Below, piece after piece: positions 8,084 to 14,992 of a DNA stretch of 37,141 nt (position 1 is its first letter; every line of letters begins with the position of its first letter). The position numbers and the translations under genes were made by a program. Source of the DNA: Candidatus Kuenenia stuttgartensis (GTDB lineage Bacteria; Planctomycetota; Planctomycetia; Pirellulales; UBA1268). The notes under the pieces were generated by a model that saw nothing but the letters and a program-made list of their open reading frames with translations, made no database searches and was not told the origin of the DNA. The stretch covers positions 1-37,141 of the forward strand of contig CAMBFA010000015.1 of assembly GCA_945865325.1 (NCBI GenBank). Reading direction: 5' to 3'.

Positions 8084-9969
8084 CGGGTGAACTCCCGTCC
8101 ACAGTCATAGAGCAACCGCCGCGCCCGCGCCACCTCTGGCCGCCCGCCAGCCGTGGCGAGCCGCTCGATCACCTCGAGGCGATCACCGAGGACGACGTCG
8201 TGGAGGGTCTCGGTGAGGACCCGGCTCCGTTCGGCCGACCAGCCGGCGAAGAGCCGTTCGAGGAGCGGCTTGAGACCGGCCATCGTCAGCCCGAGCACCC
8301 CTTCGCCCGCCAGCGGCGCGACGGCCCAGACGACATAGTCGCCGGCGGTGTGGACGAGCGTCGTCAGGCCGTGCCCCGCGGCGGCGGCGGCCGGCACCGC
8401 GGCGGCCCCGGCCATCATCAGCCCCACCGTGATGCAGGGGCGGGCGACCGATCCGACGCTCAAGCCGGTGAGGAGCAGCTGGAGAAACTTTGGGTTTTCG
8501 CGGGAGAAGCGGTCGAGCTCGCCGCGTACGAAGGCCCGGTAGTCGTCTGAGACCATCGGCAGGGCGGCGTGCCGCCGCTCGAGGTCGGCATACCATGCCG
8601 CCCGGTCGCCGCCGACGAGCGTGTCGCCGAGGAGGGCCCGGAGCCGCGGACTGCGGCGGCAGGCCCCTTCGAGGCGATCGATGAAGGTGGCCAGCGCCTG
8701 CTTCAGGGCCGCCAGTTCGACGGCGGCGAAGTCGTCGCGCCGCTCCTCCTCGGTCCGTCCGACGCCGATCCGCCGCCCCACCCAGGCGACGCCGCTGCCG
8801 GCGGCCCGGTAGAGGCGGGAGAGGTTGATGTCGACCCGCGACCGGCGCGGTTCGAGCCATCGCCAGATCTCGTTCCAGACCAGCTCCCGCGGCGCGGAGG
8901 GGAGCTCGACGCGCACCTGCGCCTCTTCCGCGAGCACGCCCCGCGCGTCATGCCACTCCCGCGAGGAGGACTCGATCGCCTCGAGCCAAGTCGCCATCCC
9001 GGCCGCAGGATCGAGGACGACGCGGAACGCCCCCTCCATCGCCTGGAGCTTGATGCGGTCGAAGTCGACGCCGGCCAGCGCCGCGGCGAGGTCGACCGGG
9101 GGCGCCGCCGGATCGGCCGAGCCGCCGGTCAGCTCCGGGAGGTGGAAAAACTCGATCGTGCCACTCTCGGCCCGGGCGAAGTCGTGCGGCACCGCATACA
9201 CCGCCAGCGGCACCGCGCCGGTCTCAGCGACGAACGTCGCATACCAGCCGGCGATCCGCTCTCGCTGCGCCGGCCAGTTGACCATGTTGAAGACGACGAC
9301 CAGCGACTTCCCTGCGGCGGCGGCGGCGGCGAAGAAGTCGCGGACAGCGGCGTCGTTGTATTTCTGTTGCGTGAGGACGGCGACGATCACGTCGCAGGCG
9401 TTGCGCACCGCCTCGGCCCGGTGCCAGTTCTCGCGGAGCGTGCCGTCAACGTCGGGAGTGTCGATAAGGATCAGCCGGGCCGGCTGGCGGCCGGCGGGAT
9501 CCTCGCGCCACACGAGGAGATCGTCCCCGGCGGCACTGCCGCCGAGGGCGTCGGTGTCGCTCGACCAGGCGCGGGGGGTGAAGCCGGGGAACAGCGCCGC
9601 CAGGTCGACCGCGGCGGCGAGCCCCCGCGGCAGGCTGGCCACCGGGCAGCGCGTCCGCGCCGCCTCCGGGAGCGACCGGCTGATCTCGGCGCCGACGAGG
9701 ACATTCGAGACGAGGCTCTTGCCGGTGTTCGTGCCGCCGCAGACCGCCGCCACCATCACCGGCTCGCGCGTCACCTGCGGCCGAAGCTTGCCGAACAGTT
9801 GCCCGTACCATTCCGCCCCCTCCGGCGACGGCGTCCCCAGCTCGGCGGCGAGCCCCTTCAGACGATCGACGACATCGCACAGCTCACCGACGCTCCCCGC
9901 CCATGCCACGTAGCGCGACACGGCCGATGGCCGGGGGGCGGCGGGGGTTTTGTGGGGGACGGCGGCCAA
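8080..9969 (-). CDS. Dynamin-like GTPase with C-terminal membrane segments (first of pair)
   Basis: A 629-residue P-loop GTPase and paralogue of the next gene. G1 is GGTNTGKS (residues 78-85) and G3 DTPDVDG (170-176). It is followed by ACDVIVAVLTQQKY and a degenerate G4, FNMVNW (227-232). Residues about 494-562 are hydrophobic and Gly/Ala-rich, probably membrane-inserting, followed by a roughly 65-residue charged tail. The start appears to be TTG at 9969, with AGAGG seven bases upstream; no in-frame ATG precedes the P-loop. It is the first gene of the four-gene ATGA-coupled operon. The 177-base region to its right is shared with the divergent MBL-fold gene. The protein could be a dynamin-like membrane GTPase acting as a heterodimer with its partner, which is an inference. 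Confidence 0.8.
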   Translation of the reverse strand: MAAVPHKTPAAPRPSAVSRYVAWAGSVGELCDVVDRLKGLAAELGTPSPEGAEWYGQLFGKLRPQVTREPVMVAAVCGGTNTGKSLVSNVLVGAEISRSLPEAARTRCPVASLPRGLAAAVDLAALFPGFTPRAWSSDTDALGGSAAGDDLLVWREDPAGRQPARLILIDTPDVDGTLRENWHRAEAVRNACDVIVAVLTQQKYNDAAVRDFFAAAAAAGKSLVVVFNMVNWPAQRERIAGWYATFVAETGAVPLAVYAVPHDFARAESGTIEFFHLPELTGGSADPAAPPVDLAAALAGVDFDRIKLQAMEGAFRVVLDPAAGMATWLEAIESSSREWHDARGVLAEEAQVRVELPSAPRELVWNEIWRWLEPRRSRVDINLSRLYRAAGSGVAWVGRRIGVGRTEEERRDDFAAVELAALKQALATFIDRLEGACRRSPRLRALLGDTLVGGDRAAWYADLERRHAALPMVSDDYRAFVRGELDRFSRENPKFLQLLLTGLSVGSVARPCITVGLMMAGAAAVPAAAAAGHGLTTLVHTAGDYVVWAVAPLAGEGVLGLTMAGLKPLLERLFAGWSAERSRVLTETLHDVVLGDRLEVIERLATAGGRPEVARARRLLYDCGREFTR

Positions 9970-10029
9970 GGGAGGGCCTCTTCGGGGGCGTAGAGCGACG
10001 CTCTGCGGAGCGGGGAGAGACGGGGCTCG

Positions 10030-10058
10030 TTGCCGGGCGTCGCGGCACGCGCTACACT
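10030..10058 (+). promoter_or_regulatory. Promoter of the MBL-fold hydrolase gene
   Basis: TTGCCG (10030-10035), a 17-base spacer and TACACT (10053-10058) preceded by GC. The architecture is the same as at 1803-1831. Transcription would start near 10065, about 80 bases before the start codon. Confidence 0.65.
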
Positions 10059-10146
10059 CCAGAGTTCAGTTCTCGCGGCCCCGGCCCCCCAGTGTGTGCT
10101 GTGACCGATCGGGCCGCAAACGACTTCCCGCACGCCCGGACTTCCG

Positions 10147-10947
10147 ATGCTCCAGCGCCGCCCGATTTTCCCCGGTGTCATCGAGATGAATCACCAGGCG
10201 GGCTGGCGGATCGGTTGCAACGTCTACCTGGTTTATGACGACCGCGACTGGGTGCTCATCGACATCGGCTACTCCGAGACCGTCGACGAGATCGTGGAGA
10301 TGATCCGTCAGCTCGACTTTCCCCTCTCGACCTGCCGGGCCCTCGTCGCCACGCATGCTGACGTCGATCACATCCAGGGGCTGGCGAAGGCCAAGACGAT
10401 CCTCAAGGCGCCGGTTCTCGCCCATCCGCTTGCCGTTGAGGCCCTCGAGAGCGGCGATCGGATCAAGACGTTCGCCGAGATCTCGGCGCAGAACGTCCAT
10501 CTCGAAATGCCGGCGGTGAAGGTCGATCGGACGATCGGCGACGGCGACACCATCGAGGTCGGCTCGCGTCGGCTCGAGGTCTGGCACACTCCCGGCCACA
10601 CCGACAGCCAGCTCGCCTTCAGGCTCGACGACCTCCTCCTCTCCGGCGACAACATCTACCGCGACGGCTCGGTCGGCGCGATCGATGCCCATCACGGCAG
10701 CGACATCCCGGCTTTCATCCGCTCGCTCGAGCGGATCGCCGCCAGCGACGTTGCCTGGCTCCTCCCCAGCCACGGCCCGATCTTCCCCAAGGACAACGCT
10801 CTCCTCGCCCGAACCCTCGAACGCGTGCGCGGCTATCTCGCCCTTGCCGACTTCGGCACCTGTGCTCCAGCCTGGCCGCTCATGGAGCAGTGGGATCGGG
10901 AGCTGGCCGAGGGGCGTCTTCCGGGCGGGCCTCCGGGTAGCGGCTGA
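10147..10947 (+). CDS. MBL-fold metallo-hydrolase
   Basis: A 266-residue metallo-beta-lactamase-fold enzyme with the standard order of metal-binding motifs. These are THADVDH (H70-A-D72-V-D74-H75), HTPGHTDSQ (second metal-site His), LLSGDNIY (bridging Asp) and LLPSHGP (last His). The usual first motif is H-x-H-x-D-H. Here the second His is Asp, reminiscent of the H-x-E-x-D-H of flavodiiron proteins, so the metal may differ from zinc. The substrate is unknown; glyoxalase II-like thioester or lactone hydrolysis are family options. It has its own promoter, is divergent from the GTPase operon, and lacks a clear Shine-Dalgarno. A later in-frame ATG, at residue 14 (MNHQAG), is a possible alternative start. 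Confidence 0.88.
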   Translation: MLQRRPIFPGVIEMNHQAGWRIGCNVYLVYDDRDWVLIDIGYSETVDEIVEMIRQLDFPLSTCRALVATHADVDHIQGLAKAKTILKAPVLAHPLAVEALESGDRIKTFAEISAQNVHLEMPAVKVDRTIGDGDTIEVGSRRLEVWHTPGHTDSQLAFRLDDLLLSGDNIYRDGSVGAIDAHHGSDIPAFIRSLERIAASDVAWLLPSHGPIFPKDNALLARTLERVRGYLALADFGTCAPAWPLMEQWDRELAEGRLPGGPPGSG

Positions 10948-10989
10948 CGGGTGCGGCGGCCCCTGGCGCTCTCTGGTGGCCCCGCAGCG

Positions 10990-11012
10990 ACCGGCCGACC
11001 CTGCCGGTTTTT
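10990..11012 (+). terminator. Probable intrinsic terminator after the MBL gene
   Basis: ACCGGC (10990-10995) pairs with GCCGGT (11003-11008) around a 7-base loop, followed by a run of five T (11008-11012). It lies 43 bases after the stop codon. The stem is short, so efficiency may be modest. Confidence 0.5.
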
Positions 11013-11193
11013 CCGTGAAGAACGGTCGCGCCGCCGGTCGATATTCCCTTTGCCGCACCGCCTGCATGTTCGGAACGCGCGCCACCCGACCGGCCTCCTT
11101 TGGAGGGCGAGGGGGTGGAGAGCGCGGCCGCAGCCGGGTGGCAGGGGGGTTCAGGGGGAACCTCCCGACCGATCGCAGGGGGGACTCCTTCGT

Positions 11194-11550
11194 ATGAAAC
11201 GCCATCTGCTCGCCGCGGCCGTGCTGGCCTCGACGTTCTTTCTCGCCGCCGGCGAAGCTTCCGCCCAGCAAGGCTGGGGGGGTCAGCCATCCGCTGGGCC
11301 GAAAGCCTTCGGCGGAACGTGGGGCCAATCGGCCGCCGCGCCCGACTGGAACCGCTTCTACCACTATCCCTATGTGTGGTATCCGCAGAACTTCTACGCC
11401 GACGGCTACTACCGCAGCGCCAACGATCTCTACTACCGCTATCCGCAAGAGATGCGGGTGCCGGTCTACAACCGTTCGTGGCACAACGAGTATCCGAAGT
11501 CGCGGCGCTACAACCCCTTCGGCCACCACCACAACCTCGACGTGTTTTGA
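11194..11550 (+). CDS. Small secreted Tyr-rich protein
   Basis: A 118-residue protein with a clear signal peptide (MKRHLLAAAVLASTFFLAAG then EASA, cleavage near residue 24). The mature part is rich in Tyr, Trp, Asn and His (HYPYVWYPQNFY, YYRSANDLYYRYP) and ends in HHHNLDVF. No enzyme motif is visible. The start at 11194 is set by the signal peptide and a G-rich ribosome-binding stretch (GGGGGGA) about ten bases upstream; the frame is open further upstream but has no signal there. Small exported proteins of this look are frequent in planctomycetes. The function is unknown, possibly envelope-associated. A GC-rich hairpin follows at 11601. Confidence 0.72.
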   Translation: MKRHLLAAAVLASTFFLAAGEASAQQGWGGQPSAGPKAFGGTWGQSAAAPDWNRFYHYPYVWYPQNFYADGYYRSANDLYYRYPQEMRVPVYNRSWHNEYPKSRRYNPFGHHHNLDVF

Positions 11551-11600
11551 GTTGTCGCGTGGAGCCAGCCTCCACAGCCACTCCCGACGCCCGCCATCGC

Positions 11601-11633
11601 GCCTCCGCCTCGCCATCTGGGTGAGGCGGAGGC
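11601..11633 (+). terminator. Strong hairpin downstream of the Tyr-rich gene, no T-tract
   Basis: GCCTCCGCCTC (11601-11611) pairs perfectly with GAGGCGGAGGC (11623-11633). Three further inner pairs (one G-T) leave a 5-base loop. It lies 50 bases after the stop codon. No T run follows, so it may stabilise the mRNA end or act in factor-dependent termination rather than as a classical intrinsic terminator. Confidence 0.45.
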
Positions 11634-11754
11634 CGCGTCGCGCGCGGGCGGCCGCTCCGCGCCGGGCTGCCCGCTTCTCGGGGGGCAGGCGATGGCACTG
11701 TACGGTGCTGGCGAAACCAAGCGATGACCACGCCGTGGCCGCCAGGAAACGATA

Positions 11755-11801
11755 TTTCGAGCGTTTCGAGCGATGCGCCTGCTTCGACCGCATGGTAGAC
11801 T
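11755..11801 (+). promoter_or_regulatory. Tandem 9-bp repeat and promoter before the HTH gene
   Basis: TTTCGAGCG is repeated exactly, head to tail (11755-11763 and 11764-11772). A likely -10 box, TAGACT, lies at 11796-11801; the matching -35 region (about 11773-11778) is poor. Tandem sites next to a toxin-antitoxin-like promoter are typical operators for the antitoxin. That role is inferred. Confidence 0.45.
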
Positions 11802-11828
11802 GCTCTTCAGCCTTGAAGGAGGTGTCCC

Positions 11829-12287
11829 ATGGCGACGCTGATCCCCGAGAACTTTGAAACCGTCGCGCCGAGCGAGGCTGATGCCGTGTTGGCACGCGAG
11901 TCGAGTCGCCTGCTGGCGACCCACAAGCTCGGGCGAACGAGCGTTCGCATCAGGCTGATGGACGAGGGCGACGCGGTGAGCGTCCCCGCGTCCGCGGTCC
12001 GACTGTTCCTTCAGCTGTTGGCCGAGATGTCGCAGGGCCATTCCGTCACGCTGATCCCGACCCAGGCGGAGTTGACCACCCAGCAGGCCGCCGATCTGCT
12101 CAACGTCTCCCGCCCCTACGTGGCCAAACTGCTTGACGATGGCAAAATCCCCTCCCGTCGTGTTGGCAAGTACCGCCGGGTTCGCTTCGACGACCTGATG
12201 GCGTTCAAGCGGAAGGACGACGAAGCCCGCGAGAAGGTCCTGGACCAGCTCACGGCCGAGGCACAGGACTTGGGGATGGGGTACTGA
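11829..12287 (+). CDS. Excisionase-type HTH protein, probable antitoxin
   Basis: A 152-residue protein. Residues about 82-130 form an excisionase/MerR-like helix-turn-helix (LTTQQAADLLNVSRPYVAKLLDDGKIPSRRV-type, followed by a wing with GKYRRVRFDDL). The N-terminal 80 residues are a less conserved dimerisation-like part. The start is firm: AAGGAGG lies nine bases before the ATG. The gene is 17 bases upstream of a PIN-domain gene, the usual order for a class of two-gene toxin-antitoxin modules with an HTH antitoxin. It probably represses its own promoter, where a tandem 9-bp repeat is found. The gene looks intact, whereas its partner is a chimera (next entry). Confidence 0.85.
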   Translation: MATLIPENFETVAPSEADAVLARESSRLLATHKLGRTSVRIRLMDEGDAVSVPASAVRLFLQLLAEMSQGHSVTLIPTQAELTTQQAADLLNVSRPYVAKLLDDGKIPSRRVGKYRRVRFDDLMAFKRKDDEAREKVLDQLTAEAQDLGMGY

Positions 12288-12304
12288 CCGGGGACGGAGT
12301 CGAG

Positions 12305-12907
12305 ATGGAGCACCCGGCCACCGCCATCTACGACGCGAACGTTCTCTACCCCGCTCCGCTCCGAGATCTGTTTGTCCGTCTCGCCCAGGCGGGCCTGGTG
12401 CGAGCACGGTGGACCGATGCGATCCACGACGAGTGGGTGCGCAACGTCCAGGCGGACAACCCGAGCCTGTCCCCAGAGCGCCTGTCCCGAAAAGAACCTT
12501 TCGGCCAAGCGATCACGTACCTGCGGAACAACATCGAGGCTCTGCGCGTGCATCTCGATGACGGCCTGGTGCCGATCGACAACAACGACACCGAGCAGCT
12601 GATGGAGCAGGTGGCCTTGGGCCGGAAGAACTGGATGTTTATTGGCAGCATCGATGCCGGGAACCGGGCGGCCGATCTGATGACACTCGTCAGCAGCGCC
12701 GTGCGAAACGATCTCGACGTCTTCCTCTACCTGAAGGACGTCCTCGACGAGCTCCTCGGCGGGAGCCGCGACTTCGAAGCGATGCGCCCCGACGCCTGGC
12801 AGCTCGCGCATCCCGAGGCGGTGCGGATCTACCGCCAGGATGAACGGCGGCACCGTGCCGAGGTCAAGTCGGCGAAGCGGGCCAAGCGCCGCGCTGGATG
12901 CCTGTAG
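12305..12907 (+). pseudogene. PIN-domain toxin fused to an IS66 transposase C-terminus
   Basis: An uninterrupted 200-codon frame made of two unrelated parts. Residues 1 to about 61 are the start of a VapC-like PIN nuclease (YDANVLYPAPLRDL, catalytic D10; IHDEWVRN, acidic E43). From about residue 62 to the end it is the C-terminal domain of an IS66-family transposase, with the IDNN-x2-EQ motif holding the last catalytic acid, VALGRKNW, and HPEAVRIYRQDERR. The PIN part lacks its third and fourth acidic positions and the last half of the fold, so RNase activity is unlikely. The transposase part lacks the first two catalytic Asp residues and the N-terminal domains. The frame being kept open may be chance or may mean the chimera is made. 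It is best read as a toxin gene broken by an IS66 insertion followed by deletion. Confidence 0.85.
12488..12907 (+). mobile_element. IS66-family transposase remnant (3' end of tnpC)
   Basis: About 140 codons of the IS66 transposase C-terminus, joined in frame to the PIN gene near 12488-12494. The left end of the element, the tnpA/tnpB helper genes and any clear terminal inverted repeat are absent. It is followed by a small hairpin (GCCGCC 12908-12913 with GGCGGC 12917-12922). The 220 bases after that contain no gene I can support. Confidence 0.82.
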
Positions 12908-13142
12908 GCCGCCTCCGGCGGCTCTTCTCGTGCGCCCTCTCTGGCCCACCGCTGGCCGCAAGGGGATGGCGGTGGTGGACGCTCACGATCCGAAAACCGT
13001 CTTCTCAATCTGGATTGGTGACGGCGATGTCGTCGTCGAGAAGGACGGCGACGATGTCGCAAAAGATAGAAGGCGTGCGCACGTGCTCGCCCCACGGCCT
13101 GCTAGCGCGGCCAACCCGAGGAAGACACGTCCGTCATTTGGG

Positions 13143-13778
13143 TCACGGAGGCCATTCCGAAATTTCAGTACTCATCGGGTTATCTTTGAGAAATTCCCCG
13201 ATCTCACTGCAGTAGTCTGCGGGATCTGACTTACTCAGGACCGTCATATAGGTGCGCAGAGCCTTGAACGCACGAACACCGTGGCCCAACAAAGTGATCC
13301 CTTGCGCGGGAGAAACAACCGATCCTTGGGAGGCCGACCAGAAGGGGTACTCCGTGTTCTCTTGGATAATCTCCAACGACTGGAGGCTCCCTCGCTGGTC
13401 GGCAGAGATCAAAGGAGGCGTGGGTGCCAGTGACTCCAGCCACTTCAGTTCGCGCACGATCGACCTGTTCGCGAGGTTGAGTGTTTGCATCAGCCTCGCT
13501 AGCGTTCGCCGTTGGTTCTGAGGCTGATCATCAATCAATTCTGTGAAGGGGGCGTGGCCCTTCGTGGGGTCAAAGGATTGAGACTGCCACAGCAAGAAGC
13601 CCTTGGTCAGCTTCTCGACGGACTGCTGAGACTTCGATACGACGAGATGAGCGAATGTCACCGGTTGCCCGAATATCGTAAGTTCTACGGGTCGCAACGC
13701 AAACCGGGCAGCCAGACAGTCCGCGAGGCCCTGATTGCGCAGTGCAATCGCCAGTTCTTTGTGCTTCTCCCAGAGCAC
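13143..13778 (-). CDS. Unknown protein with HEPN-like helical pattern
   Basis: A 211-residue protein of unknown function. The stretch KSQQSVEKLTKGFLLW followed by GHAPFTELI, and later NTEYPFWSASQG with a C-terminal helix, has the layout of HEPN domains (helix with QQ-x-x-EK-x-x-K, then G-H-x-x-x-x-L, then a YP-containing loop). The R-x4-6-H motif of RNase-active HEPN proteins is not visible. If it is HEPN, it may be a non-catalytic or nucleotidyltransferase-partner type. The start is GTG at 13778, only two bases after the stop of the preceding gene, with GAGGGG about eight bases upstream. Base composition is clearly less GC-rich than the surroundings, suggesting transfer. Confidence 0.65.
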   Translation of the reverse strand: MLWEKHKELAIALRNQGLADCLAARFALRPVELTIFGQPVTFAHLVVSKSQQSVEKLTKGFLLWQSQSFDPTKGHAPFTELIDDQPQNQRRTLARLMQTLNLANRSIVRELKWLESLAPTPPLISADQRGSLQSLEIIQENTEYPFWSASQGSVVSPAQGITLLGHGVRAFKALRTYMTVLSKSDPADYCSEIGEFLKDNPMSTEISEWPP

Positions 13779-13780
13779 TG

Positions 13781-14710
13781 TTAGCCCCTCAGTAGGTCGG
13801 GAAACTCCTCGCGGAAGCTCTCGATACCTGTATTGGGAAGGAGAAAATCAAAATTCCCGTTGCGAAGGTCGTTGAAAAGTGGGTGATCCCCGTTCTCTCG
13901 GCAGGCTAGCCGAAGGTCTGACGGGTGCATGAGGTAGATCTTGAGCGAATGCGCTTGGGGTACGACGCCCCTCGCTGCGAAACCAACCCCGTCAATTCTC
14001 CCGTCCTCAAGTTCAGCCGCCTGTTTGGAGACTTCAAGGAGGTGGATGGTCTCGCGGTCCTGGAGCTGAAAACACATCGCAAAATCCGGTTCGGGCTGCC
14101 CGTCGCGGCCGTGCTTTTGCACCAGACGCAACAACGCACTTCGCACTCCTTCGCGTTCGATCAACAACTGATCCTCGCGAAGTTGGAAGCCGCATTCGAC
14201 GGCGACTTTACGGACATCGGCCGCAAACGGCTTGTTTACCTCGATGGCGAAGTCGGTTAATAGGAAGCTTTCCGGTCGCTGAGGCACGAGACGGACCTGG
14301 TTGTTCATTCGGAGCCGCGCCTGCGCGATGTTCGGGATTTCTCCCAAGCGCAGGCGAAGGTTCTCCAATTGATCGGTCGGTGCAAAGGCATCTCGCAACT
14401 CGATCCGCACACGCGGCTCGTCTGGCCGCCGGGGCATTATCAGCTCGCCGATCAGTTGGGTGACCCGCGTTCTGAACAGCCCTTCGGCCCCCAAGTCGGC
14501 CGGGGCAAAGTCGCCAACTGCAGATCCCCAAGGGTCGGTAAGAAGGAGGGTCAGGACGTCTCGAGCATTCTGGTCTTTTGAAAGATCCCACAATGCCCGA
14601 ACGGCCTGAGAGCGTTCCAACAGCATCGGCATCAGGATGCGGTCCTCTGTCCGGACCAAGTGCGCGAGATCCTCCCGCTTTTCCAGTCCTGGGCTCAATT
14701 GACTAGGCAT
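13781..14710 (-). CDS. Unknown protein, first gene of a two-gene accessory unit
   Basis: A 309-residue soluble protein that I do not recognise. It has no signal peptide and no membrane segment. The N-terminal third is helical (MLLERSQAVRALWDLSKDQNARDVLTLLL region). The C-terminal half is mixed, with PDFAMCFQLQDRETIHLLEVSKQ-like strands around residues 205-230, and it ends in FREEFPDLLRG. The start at 14710 has AGGAG six bases upstream and a TATAAT -10 box 50 bases upstream. It is followed after two bases by the HEPN-like gene, so the two products probably act together. The lower GC content and the location next to a toxin-antitoxin remnant suggest an acquired module, perhaps defence-related, but no known system is recognisable. 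Confidence 0.65.
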   Translation of the reverse strand: MPSQLSPGLEKREDLAHLVRTEDRILMPMLLERSQAVRALWDLSKDQNARDVLTLLLTDPWGSAVGDFAPADLGAEGLFRTRVTQLIGELIMPRRPDEPRVRIELRDAFAPTDQLENLRLRLGEIPNIAQARLRMNNQVRLVPQRPESFLLTDFAIEVNKPFAADVRKVAVECGFQLREDQLLIEREGVRSALLRLVQKHGRDGQPEPDFAMCFQLQDRETIHLLEVSKQAAELEDGRIDGVGFAARGVVPQAHSLKIYLMHPSDLRLACRENGDHPLFNDLRNGNFDFLLPNTGIESFREEFPDLLRG

Positions 14711-14761
14711 GCGATACTCCTACGGCAGTCGACCGGAAAATAGCGTTTTGGAATGGACTCG

Positions 14762-14767
14762 ATTATA
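14762..14767 (-). promoter_or_regulatory. -10 box for the two-gene unit
   Basis: On the minus strand the sequence reads TATAAT, a perfect -10 box, 52 bases before the start codon at 14710. The -35 position (CATGAA at 17-base spacing) is a poor match, so an activator or extended contacts may be needed. Confidence 0.5.
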
Positions 14768-14992
14768 CGCGGTCGTCCCAGCCCTTCATGTTCGCTCTAG
14801 GATTTGAATGCGGAACGCCGTACCCTCCCGGCAGCGTGCTGCCCTCGCATAGCACCGGAAGATCGTCCGTTCCCACAGGCCCGAGCGAACAAGCACCGAG
14901 GCCTGCCCTGGAAACCTGATCCGGGCGACGTGCACACTCAATGCCACCGAGCCTGCTTGGCGGTCGGCTCCGCGCAGGGGTTTCCTCCCCCC

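Noticed and set aside
12840-13229. Open frame downstream of the PIN-IS66 chimera
   Set aside because: It overlaps the chimera and runs antisense into the HEPN-like gene. The product is Arg/Asp-rich with no recognisable domain.
14020-14100. PD-(D/E)xK nuclease motif in the 309-residue unknown protein (PDF...LLEVSK)
   Set aside because: The spacing is wrong: the Lys is three residues after the Glu, not two. No supporting nuclease features were found.
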